Notes under the pieces: model-generated
What the model saw: only the letters and a program-made list of their open reading frames with translations
The model's database searches: none
Told to the model about the DNA's origin: nothing
Shown: positions 48,068-59,300 of the stretch, one piece after another
Layout of the letters: each line of letters begins with the position of its first letter
Position numbering within the stretch: position 1 is the first letter of the stretch
Assembly: GCF_958450345.1 (NCBI RefSeq)
Contig: NC_088783.1
Span: forward strand, 23,253,701-23,317,700
DNA length: 64,000 nucleotides
Direction of reading: 5' to 3'
From: Calliphora vicina
Taxonomy: Eukaryota > Arthropoda > Insecta > Diptera > Calliphoridae
Position numbers and translations under genes: made by a program

Positions 48068-50338
48068 TTAACTGCCATTAACATCGACAGCTATGGGCTG
48101 GGAACAGAGTCCAGCATGCAGATTATTTGTAAAATGAGCTGGCGGTGAAGCTGGAGGTGTTAGGGGTGATGCATGGACTTTGCCATTTGTAGCTGTTGTT
48201 GTTGTTGTGTCTGCTGAGGCAGTTACTTCCAGTGTGGTTGGTGGTGGGGGTGGTAATGTATTGTAAAAATTGTTGGACTCTTCGCTTTGTGGAGAATCTG
48301 CAGTGCCATTGGTGAGCGGTGGTGGCAAGTCCTTTAAGTTGAATATTTCTGGAGGCGGTGGTGGCGGTAAGGAATCCAGTTGTTGGTCACTTAAATCACT
48401 ATTTAGTTGTTCATCTGTGGTGGGTGGTGGTTCTGGCAAACTCATTATACTATCGTATCCATTTTCCATATCGGTTAGGGAAATGCTAACAGGTTCTACC
48501 TCCGCATGGCCATTCTGTAATTGTGGCGACTTCACTACATCGGCGCCATTTGTTAATGCTACCTCATTTGATTGAGTTAAACCATTTTGAGATTCTGTCA
48601 TATTAAGTTCATTTTGTATTGCATTTGATGTGTTTTCTTCTATTGCAAGCTCTAATTCCTCCACTTCGTTTGCGCCATTCATTTGCAAATTGCTATTTGA
48701 CATTAACAGATTTTTTGTAACACACTTGTCCTGATTATTTTCAAGTTTTGGTTCCTTGCATTCCGAATTTCCATTTGTAAGTGGGGAACTATTTTCTTTT
48801 GTTTCTGCACCATTTGTTGATTCTGACTTAATAAGTTCTTTCTCCACTTGTAATTCTTTTGCTAAATCTTTTATGGCTCCCTCTTGATTTTCCAAAGTAA
48901 TTATGTCTTCTTGAGTATCTCTAATTGAATTTTCATCATGTTGTGGTGTTTCTTTATCGGAAAATTTATCAGGAACTGCTATAATAGCTTCGTCATCTGG
49001 AATGCTATTATCAAGAACGTCCTCTTCAGCTAGAAGAGTAGAAGTTTCATTATTAATGGCTATTGATGTATCAATTGGAAGTAAGGTTTCAACAGCGAGA
49101 GTATCTTCCAGCGTTTCCAAAACTAAAGGTTCAGTTATACTTTCAGTTGCTTTTAAAATAGGGGACTCAGATGTTACTGTAGATTTGACAGGTGATAGAG
49201 TTTCATCTATTTTAGTATTTTCGATCTCAGCAGGAGTTATATAAACTTCTTCGGTTATACTTTCTGTTGCATTTAAAACAGGAGATTCAGTTAATACTTT
49301 AGATTTAACATATTGGGTCTCTGCATTAACTATATTCTCTACTTCAGCATTACTTTCAGTTGCTTTTAAAACAGGGGACTCAGATTTGACAGGAGATGGA
49401 GTCTCATCTGCTTTAGTGTCTTCGATTTCTGCAGGAGTTATATGCACTTCTATCTCAACTGGTATGGAGAAATTTTGCTTCTCTAAGGGAAGTTCAACTG
49501 GATTTCCTAATATAGAGGACTCATTGCAACTCTCTAAGTCTTCTACACAGTTTTCTTTATTAATATCGGAATTATTTGTTTCCATTACCTGCAAATTTTC
49601 TATATTCTCCATCTCAATAGCATTGGTTTCCTTTTCCTGAGCCTTGTCGATTTGTTTCTGAGCCGGTGATTCTCCTGAACTAGTTCTCGAGTTGCCCTCT
49701 TGCGACTGCTTCGTAGTCTCCACAATATCCTGCTTATCTTTACTCTCTTCCTTTTTATCAGGCGAATGTTTCAAATAATGATCATTTCCCGGATTACGAT
49801 CATCATCCTTAATATCTTTCACATCACACTTCAGCACTACATTTCGGTTAGGCGTGATAGTGGAATAACCACTGTGTTCCACCACATACAATTCCTGATT
49901 GCCATAACAATAGCCCTTATTGGAATCACTAGAGGAAGTAGTGCTCAAATCAGACTGTGATAACCCAGTATTGGCTTTGTAGGCTAAACCTTTTACGATG
50001 TCATCATCAGCATTATTTTCATTAAGATGCGGTGAATTAGTGGGTTCCTCAACTTCTTCTATTTGATGTAAACTTCTGGGTCCTTCTTCGGCATTCTCAG
50101 GCGGTGGTGAGTGTATTTGTACCTTCTCATTATTGATACAATTCTTTTCATTGGTCACTTTGTAGCCTACACCTCCATTATTGTGTTTGGTTTCAAACAT
50201 TGATAGCATTTTTTCATTGCCGTCTGTAACTGGACTTTCTGGTATAGTTTTAGAGTCTATGCCGCGTGATACCTCCACCACGAAAACGCCATCTTTATTA
50301 TAATCCATTTTGGTTTCTCTAGCTACACGGGAAATATC
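48068..50338 (-). CDS. Membrane-protein gene, last coding exon (cytoplasmic tail)
   Basis: Begins after the acceptor ...ctttcaag, phase 0, with DISRVARETKMDYNKDGVFV, and runs 756 codons to TAA. The Met at 50308 is internal, not the start. The segment MDYNKDGVFVVEVSRG is the least low-complexity part and may be a conserved motif. Residues 288-390 (counting from that Met) hold a degenerate internal repeat: ITPAEIE.TK.DET.SPVKS twice and SPVLKATES-type words three times. Near the C-terminus are LPPPPPPEIFNLKDLPPPL, TLPPPPPTT and PLTPPASPPAHF, which resemble SH3, WW or EVH1 ligand sequences. Very few Cys residues and many Glu/Asn/Ser suggest disorder. Antisense open frames over this exon are shadows. 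Confidence 0.88.
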   Translation of the reverse strand, partial: DISRVARETKMDYNKDGVFVVEVSRGIDSKTIPESPVTDGNEKMLSMFETKHNNGGVGYKVTNEKNCINNEKVQIHSPPPENAEEGPRSLHQIEEVEEPTNSPHLNENNADDDIVKGLAYKANTGLSQSDLSTTSSSDSNKGYCYGNQELYVVEHSGYSTITPNRNVVLKCDVKDIKDDDRNPGNDHYLKHSPDKKEESKDKQDIVETTKQSQEGNSRTSSGESPAQKQIDKAQEKETNAIEMENIENLQVMETNNSDINKENCVEDLESCNESSILGNPVELPLEKQNFSIPVEIEVHITPAEIEDTKADETPSPVKSESPVLKATESNAEVENIVNAETQYVKSKVLTESPVLNATESITEEVYITPAEIENTKIDETLSPVKSTVTSESPILKATESITEPLVLETLEDTLAVETLLPIDTSIAINNETSTLLAEEDVLDNSIPDDEAIIAVPDKFSDKETPQHDENSIRDTQEDIITLENQEGAIKDLAKELQVEKELIKSESTNGAETKENSSPLTNGNSECKEPKLENNQDKCVTKNLLMSNSNLQMNGANEVEELELAIEENTSNAIQNELNMTESQNGLTQSNEVALTNGADVVKSPQLQNGHAEVEPVSISLTDMENGYDSIMSLPEPPPTTDEQLNSDLSDQQLDSLPPPPPPEIFNLKDLPPPLTNGTADSPQSEESNNFYNTLPPPPPTTLEVTASADTTTTTATNGKVHASPLTPPASPPAHFTNNLHAGLCSQPIAVDVNGS

Positions 50339-53300
50339 CTTGAAAGGTTTGAAAAGTTAAAGGGTAAACAATTGTTTATGGTTATATGAACAAGAATGGA
50401 AATATTAATAACATATGTATATGATTTATAGAGTTTTGAAGAACAGTTTGCAAAATATATGAGAAATAATATAATAATGATAAGATTAATAATTCAATTT
50501 ATTACATAGTGTTCATGTAATAATTTATCAAAATTTTTAAGAGATTTATGCTCCATAAATTGATTTTGGGAAGTGGACTTTATATGGGTGCTATGATTAA
50601 TTATGGACCGATTGTCACACAATTTGGCATTATTTGTGTATACAATATGAAATATATTTCTGCTGAATTTTAATTTCTAACTAATATATTTCGAGAGTAA
50701 AAAATATATACATATGCTGATTAACTTAGTTTCCAATGTGGAAAAATTTTCCAGGGAATATATATGTTTTTGTCGAAAAACTCATTATTCTTAAAATTGT
50801 AATATTTAGATTCGCTGTGATGGCCAGTTTTTTGCTAATTGAATGATTCCATTCCATTGAAAGTGGCAATGGAAACTGCGGGTTTCGGTAGAGCAGTGAA
50901 ATACAACTCACGTTGCGACGCTGTTCCAGTGAGTCAATAGAGCTAGTTACCCTACTGTCAACGATATGTACAGTCGTCCTCTTCTCTACGAGGTCGAATA
51001 ACTCGAAAATAGGCTTCGTAGCACCGGCCCATTCACGAGATTTGCATGCCATTTTCGGTACGATATAAGTGATGTAGATAGTAAGGAGATCAGATGTAGT
51101 GAAGTATTTCCTACACAGTTTTAGAAAACCAAGGCACCTCACAGTGAATAATATAAGATGAATGCATCTCATAATTGATTTTTTTGGAAATGTTAGAAAT
51201 TAACCATAAAACAAGTTCTATCGTAAAGTTAAGATGTCAAGCAATAATTATTTGCAGAAGCTATAGTTATTAAGTCAACAGAAGTATTCGAGAATGGCGA
51301 CAGAACATACTACTTTCGACTTTAAAGATTTGGAAAGTTAAAATTATACCATATTCAAAAGAGTATTTTTAATATTTATAATTACTTTTTTTATGATTGT
51401 TATACCTTGTTGGAAAGGGTAGCTTGTCCAGATTCTATCTTTGTAATGAGTTTTGTATATATTTTTTAGCAGATTTGAAATTTATTCATTTAAAATATAT
51501 AATGTTTTTTGGCTTACCTACGCAACTTTGACTAGGATTTTAACTATTGGCGCTGTTTGCCGCCAATCTAGTTTTAACAGCATTAAAGTTTAACTAACAC
51601 ATATATCAAAACTAGCAGCCTTTTCATGCCTATAAACAAATGGTATGCAAAAATGTTGAGCAACTCAGAAATTTAAAAAAAACAAGTAAGAAAGTATGGT
51701 CGGTCAAGCCCGACCATATAATACCCTACACCAAGTAAATGAGTAAAAATATTTTTCTTTTAAAATATCAATAATTTATATTTTTGAGTGATTTTTGGAA
51801 GTGGGCCTTATATGGGAGCTATGACCAATTATGGACCGATCACCATAAAATTAGGTCGTGTGATTTATGTCTATATTAAAGTTAACTATGTTGAATTTTG
51901 TGTGTATACCAGCATTTTTAAGCGATTTATGCACGTTAAAGTGATTTTCGGAAGCGGGTCTTATATGGGAGCTATGACTAATTATGCACCGATCGTAATA
52001 AAATTTGGTGACATGAATTTCGTATGTATAAAAGTTATTTGGAGCGAAATTTGTGTAGATACATATATAAATAAACATTTATGACCGATAAAGTCCAATT
52101 TCGGGAGGACATTTGTATGGGGGCTATATGAAATAATGGACCGATTTCAGCCAGTTTCAATAGGGTTCGTCCTTGGGCCGAAAAAATTATATGTACTAAA
52201 TTTTATCGAAATATATTCAAAATTGCGACCTGTACTTTGCGCACAAGGTTTACATGGACAGCCAGCCAGCCAACCAGACGGACGGACGGACGGACGGACG
52301 GACGGACGGACATCGTTTAATCGACTCAGAAAGTGATTCTAAGTCGATCGGTGTACTTTAAGGTGGGTGCTAGACTAATATTTTTGGACGTTACAAACAT
52401 CTGCACAAACGCATAATACCCTCCCCACTATGGTGGTGTAGGGTATAAATATCAACTTTTTTTATTTTAGTTGCTTTACATTGCTTATTTTGACATGAAA
52501 GCTTATAATTATGTATACAAATTTAGATCTTAGCAAAACAGTGTTTTAATTTTTCAAATCGGATGAAAATTGTAAAAGTTATTCAACTTTTCATTAACAC
52601 CTTTTATAGAATTTTCTTCCTGAGCGCATATGAATAAAAAAAAACTATATAAAAAACAAGTAAGAAAGTATTGTCGGTCAAGCCCGACCATATAATACAC
52701 TACACTAAGTAAATGAGCAAAAACATTTTTCAATTTCAATAATTTATATTTTTGAGTGATTTTCGGAATTGGGCTTTATATGGGAGCTATGACCAATTAT
52801 GGATCGATTACAATGAAATTACGTCGTGTGATTTATGTCTATATTAAAGTTAACTGAATTTTGTGTGTATCAACATTTTTAAGCGATTTATGCACGTTAA
52901 AGCAATTTTCGGAAGCGGGTCTATAGGGAGCTATGACTAATTATGACGGACGGATGGATGGATATCGTTAAAGCGACTCGGAAAGTGATTCTAAGTCGAT
53001 CGGTATACTTTAAGGTGGGTGTTAGACTAATATTTTTGGGCGTTACAAACGTCTGCACAAACGCATTATACTCTCCCCACTGTGGTGGTGTAGGGTATAA
53101 AAATTTTGTACAATTTTTAATTTACAAGGTAAATTTTTTTGAACTTTTTTGGAAAAAAAATTAACAACTTTTTCAAATAGAAACCGATTTTAACAACTAA
53201 TGTCTCTGTTTTGTCTCTATAAAATTATTTTTAAAACACTATACAAAAAAGATAGGTTTTCATAGAATAAAATTATTAAATGCGACTAAGACTACTTATT

Positions 53301-56300
53301 CGGAAAACTTTACTGATTTTAATAATTCCCGGAAATGAAAATTTTTTTTTAATTTTCTACCGCGAAGGGCAAAAGTTCGGGAAATTATGAATTATTTAAA
53401 AAATTCTTTTGTGGTTAGGCTGATAGTTTTATTATAATATTTCTCGGATCATGTAACATTTTTATTTATATTTCTTAAGTGGTCTAATACCCAGTAATGT
53501 TTTATTTTTTGGTAATATTTTTTAACCAACGTTCCACAGTGGGGCAGAATCAACATTTTTTTTTTAAATAAATCTGAAATTTCTAAACGGCTGGTCCGTT
53601 GGGTGACGTGGGCTTAGCCAAGGAGTATTTAACTTTAAGTTAATTCCTGCAAAAGCTTCAGGGGCGGCGCTATGGGGACTCATAGTAGAGAACCTTCGAC
53701 ATGTAAAATTTTTAAATACGTGAAATTTTTTTGTTTTCCATCTGATTTTAAAGATTTTTATATCTTCAAAAATATTGCACTTTTTCATACTAAAATTCTT
53801 TTATAAATTTTCTTAATATTTTATTCATCACGAAGTCACATTAGTCAGTCACATTAAAATGTGAAAAAGTGCAATACTTTTGAAGGACGGAGTTTAAAGT
53901 GGCATAGTTTTGAATCTAATTGAGATATTGACTTGTAAGACCAAAAATTAACTTAAACAAAACAAAATAGATCGGAATAAATGCGTATCAAATTATTCCT
54001 AATACTTGCAATCCTATTAAAATTTTGACACAAATTTTAGTTTTAGAAACTCAATAAATATATAATAAAATCTTCATTTATAAACAAAAGCGCACCAAGG
54101 TATGACAACTTTTTAAAATTTAAATTTTGAAATACCTATAATCGAGAGCTTTAAAAAAATATGCAAATCTATGAAATTGGATGGGAAAAAAAATGGCACG
54201 TGATTAAACATTTTACATGTCGAAGGTACTTTCTTTGTATTTCATCTATAATCCTTCATTAAAGGGTTAATAATTTACAGAATGTGTTTTTTTCGGCAAT
54301 ACATAAAAATCCATGACAGAAAGTAAAATGTACCAAAAACATCCTAGAATTCTTATAATTTTAAATATTTCTTCGCTTTCGACCAATATTTTTAATAAAT
54401 TTAAAAATTTTAAGATAAAAAAATAATCAAAATATATAATTAGAAAAAAGTACTAAATATATTCCAAAAGTACTTTTGTTTACATATTACTGCAAAATCA
54501 CAGAATTTTCCATCCCTATAGACAAGCTTAATAAACATTAAACTAAAAGATATATTTTAAGCAATTTGTTCTTCAAAACTCTATTTAATATATTGTAGTA
54601 AAGTACCTAAATACAGATATATATTTATATAAAAACAATATTTAATAATAAGTAAGAAAATAACACCGAAAGCTAAAAAATATGACGTGCAGTTGTGTTT
54701 TAATGTAAGAAATAAACTGAAATCCAAAAACCGTCCAAATGTCAGTAGTTTTGGAACAGCCAATACACCAATACAATCAATCAATCACACACACATAAAA
54801 GGGACTCTTTTTTTTAAAAAACAAAAATTTTAAGCAAAAGCAACATTTAAGAAAACTCTAACAAAGTTGCTCTCTTTTCAGAATTTTCAACAACAATTAT
54901 TTACAGTGTAAATTATTTATTTATAGAAAGTTATTTAAGTTTAAGAAAAAAATAAAAGAAAATCTGATATAATTGATATAATACAACAACAATTTGTGGT
55001 GAGTTTTAAGAACAATAGTAGTAAGTAAGTACAGTAGTAGAAGTGGTAGTAGTAAGTAGTAAAAGAAGTATTTTTTTTTTAGTATAGAGTGGTAAAATTT
55101 AATATTTAATAATAATATTTTGTTTTATTTACGAGTATTTATTTATTTTAAGTAAGTAGTTAAGTATTTATAGGTATACTTAGTTAAAGTAGACATGTGG
55201 CAAAGAAAATACGAAATACTTGTAATTTTGCTGATCTCTACTTAGACACAAGAGAAAAAAAATAACATAAGAACATATAAAAATGTACGTTTATTACAAC
55301 AAACACATCTAAGTATTGTTACATTTTTTGACATTTTGAAAAAGGAACAGAAAACAGAACAGAACACAAAACAAACATTCAAAAAAGAGACACAACGATT
55401 TTTTATTTTTTTTGTTTACTTTTTTCAACTTACATTGCGCTCTTCCGTCTCGACTATTAGAAGATTATTTTCCAAAGTCATTTTAGTTATTGAACCATTT
55501 GGTCCTGGCATTTCAACATCATCATCATCACCATTCTCATTATCAACATCACCATGGACGGTAAGTATGTGTTCTGTTGTTGTTGCTACTACTGAAGGAG
55601 ATGATGCTGATGGAGGTGGTTTTGCTAGTGCTTGTTCTTGTGTTATTGGGAATGACAGAGCTAAAGAAAGTTTTAAAGTATCGTTCGTTTTGGAAGCAGT
55701 CGCAGAAGTGGAATTAGTCGTAGTATCAGTAGTATTGGTTTTAGAATAAGAAGAAGTGGTCTCTAAGTGGGAAGTGGGTTTTTCAGTCGAAAATTTAACA
55801 TTAGTTTCTGTAGTGGACGGTTTATTGGACGTATCTGGATATTTTTCTATAGCATCATTATTACTATCTGTGGGAGATGAGGATGGTTCATGGACAAACT
55901 GTAATGGTAAATTAAACACAAAAAAAAACTAATGAAATTGATATCTAAAGATTTGAATTTATGTATGTTTTGTTTGTGTTTTTTTTTATTTAGCCCCTCC
56001 CAGCCCAACAAATGAAATGTCATGCCTCTTGTTATGCGAGTGTTAATGGTTTTTTTTTTCTCTAATTAACATAATTGTATGATGATGAAAATTTATCTTT
56101 TGTTTTAAAAGAAATGCGATTTCATTTATTTCTTGAAAACAAAACCAAATAAACAGAACAAATAAAAAGAAAACTTTAATTAAATTAGATCAAATTAAAC
56201 CACTTAAAAATAAAATTGAAATAAAAATAGAATTAAAAAAAGGAAAAATTCTTTTGCAAAATAGTTAGAGTTCAATTACCTCGCCTTTTTCCACACCATC

Positions 56301-59300
56301 ATCGTTCAATGGGCTTTTGGTTTCCGTTTGATCCGTGTATCCTCCACTGTCCGTTATATTTGAATGATATTTTTTGTACAAGTATCTAATTATAAAAAAG
56401 AATATACGCACACTCTTAATATCAAAGTAATAAATTTTTTTCGTAAATCGTGCATGCTTATATATGTCAATATGAAAATGATTGCTAGAATTTCCTTCAC
56501 AAATTGTATTTAACTGCAAATGAAAATCATTGATTGAATCTACTTTAGATATGCTCTTCTTTAACTTCAATTACTTGGAAATTTTCTTTTGTAAATGGAT
56601 ACAAAAGCTACTAAGATTGCCTTAATAAGATTGATAAACAAAACGTTTGATATACAAACCTATGAGATGTTCATTGTATATGTACAGCAGTTAGTAGTAA
56701 TAGTTCATTAGAGAAGAATGAGTTTGTTAACAATGAAATTGTAAGATTGTAGTAAATCAATACTTCTGCTGACTTGCACTCAATCAAGTCTTATTGATTT
56801 ATGCAAACTTGACTTTACTAATGTTAAACCTAATGCCATTCAACAGATTCAGCTTGATGTATAAGTATATTTTTGTTCATGTCAACTGTACTACTACACT
56901 TGACATCAACTTAAACTAAATAGTTTTTGCCTCTATCTGATCTTAATATAAGTTTTTCTGTAATTTTAGTTATTGTCAAACATTTCTTGATCTCAGTAAT
57001 TTTTCAATCGATTTTGAATTCTTTCAAATTTTAATAAATAACACTACTCGAAAGCCAAAAGGGTATGACTTAAAAAAGCTGTTTTTTTTTTAATTTTTAG
57101 CTCTTATTTTTAAATATTTGTACAATATAAATGAATTCAAAGTATTGGCCATTGTGACTTTTTCCTATCTTTCTGGCAACATATGAATTCCGAGGCAAAA
57201 GAACTGCACATAATTTGAGGTCAAGAATCAAGACAATTTCGAATACTCTTTTGAAAAGTGAAGCGTATCCCAGAGAGAGCATTCTGTATCGATCTAAACA
57301 AATTGTAGTCGAACAGGACACGGTCTGGACTATTAATCGTGTGAGACAAAACTTCCCAACCTATTTCTTCTAAATAGTTTTTAACAGGTGTTCGAACATG
57401 TGGCCTAGCGATATCAAGATGGACTATTTCGGTCTCATGTCTGGCCGCATATTTTTTTCGTTTTTCGGTCAATACTCGCTACAAACGAAAATGTTGCATT
57501 CGGTACAGATTCCCTGTGATGGTCTGATCAGATTTTAGCAGCTCATAATAGATAGGACACTTTTGCTCCCACCAAATACAGAAAATTACCTTAGCGCCAT
57601 TGATATTTGGCTTTGGTGTTGATTTGGCTGGTTGGCCGGACTTCACATACGATCTCGTAACCTTCGGCTTATCGTAATGTATCCATTTTTCATCGCAAGT
57701 AATGATTCGGTGCAAAAATTATCGTCTTTAAAAGTCTCTAAACTTCAATTCGTATGGTACCTATTATTCCAGAATTTGGATGAATCCAGCTGCTTGCAAA
57801 CGTTTTCAAATTGCTGACTGAGTAGCACCAAATGATTTTGTCAGCTCTTGTTGAGTGGGACAACAATCTTCGTGAAGTAATGCCTCCAATTCATGGTCTT
57901 CAACATTTGTTGAAACAATATCAGCTTCGCTAAACTTGTTTTCAAGTGCCGCTGAAACTTAGCGAAGCTTAGCGGTAGCACATAATTCGACATTTGCGAT
58001 GCAAAATAAAACTTTGTTCTTTACACTAAAATGTTCAATAACTAAGTGAAAATAAATGAAAGATATGTACCCATCAAAATGACAAATATGTTATTAAAAA
58101 TAAAAAATTTATTATTTTAAGTCATATACCCAATATAATTTTGCCATGCAAATATTTTTAAATTTTAATTTTCAAGATATTTTCACTTTACTAAAAACCG
58201 TGTTTTATCTCAGGAACTTGAAATTTAATTGAAAATGTAAAAATTTATTTATTTATTGAGAATTAACTTACAATTAAAATTATAAGCTAATTGAATAATA
58301 ACAGCAATAGCATCAAAGGCCTTCAGCTTTTGAAAATGTAAAAAAAAATGTTATGCACAGAGAAAACAGATTTTAATTTTCAAGATATTTCCACTTTACT
58401 AAAAACCATGTTTTTTAAAAGTTTTATCTCGGGAACTTGAAATTTAATTGAAAATAAGAATAAAATATTATGCACAGAGAAAACAAATTCGTGATAGCAA
58501 CCGAATTTGTTGCCAATCGAATGCTTCGGTTGCACACATACAATTTTTCTGTTCTATCATCAGAATGTCAGTTGATAAAGAATATTTCGGTTGAAGCAAC
58601 CAAACTTTTGTTACACCTTCTAAAATTTTGTAGCCGCAACTATAAAATTCGGTTACTAAGGTAGAATCATTCGATTGGCAACAAATTCGGTTGCTATCAC
58701 GAATTTGTTTTCTCTGTACATAATATTTTATTTTTATTTTCCTGTGTGGTTTTAAAATCGAAGGAAGTTGTGCTCTGAATTTAGTATCATTTTTTAGTTT
58801 AAAATTTTAGGAATTATGCAATTAATGGCAAAATTTATTTTTTTAGTTTATTGCCAGTAATTTTCGTCACAACTAATATTTTTTTGAATACTGAAGAAAC
58901 TAGACAACTTTGCGATTAATATTAGCTATTAAAGGATTGTTCACATAAAATCCGGTCACACTGTAGGAGTTTTTACAAAAAACTAGTGCCAACATTTTTG
59001 TTTTCCTAAACAAACCATTCTGTAAAGATTTCAAATTAGTATATTAATTTTTGAACATGTGGCGAGCAATGCAAAATCGAACTAGAAAAATCTAAAAAAT
59101 CCAATATGGTCTGGTGCAATGATAGCAACAAAACTGAAGCTTCCTCAAAGGAAGGTGAATGATGTGATCGTAAGAAAAAAGAAACCAAAAAAGTTAGCAG
59201 ACGAGACCAAGACCTTACAACGTAAATGTGTGTTGTATTAAACCAAATCCTGGTTTATCTGATAATGATCGCGCCAAAAAATATAAACCAGTCATAGTGC

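Larger units (their letters stand above)
50339..55433 (-). other. Intron 4 of the membrane-protein gene (5095 bp)
   Basis: Donor AAT|GTAAGTTG at 55434/55433, acceptor ...TTTCAAG|GAT at 50339/50338, phase 0. It holds a family X remnant, a reverse transcriptase fragment, two family X copies and a fold-back element. The remaining sequence is AT-rich, with an (AGT)n-like stretch at 55010-55070. Confidence 0.85.

Noticed and set aside
48270..49960. Plus-strand open frames over the last exon
   Set aside because: Antisense shadows of the minus-strand coding exon. Composition follows the complementary codons.
51788..52084. Plus-strand open frame inside family X (FGSGPYMGAMTNYGPI...)
   Set aside because: The same translation appears in part at every X copy (713, 27286, 39520). 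It is a by-product of a non-coding repeat with no complete frame.
55336..55749. 137-codon plus frame across exon 4
   Set aside because: Antisense to a well-supported coding exon. Serine/valine-rich only because the exon is Thr/Asn/Asp-rich.
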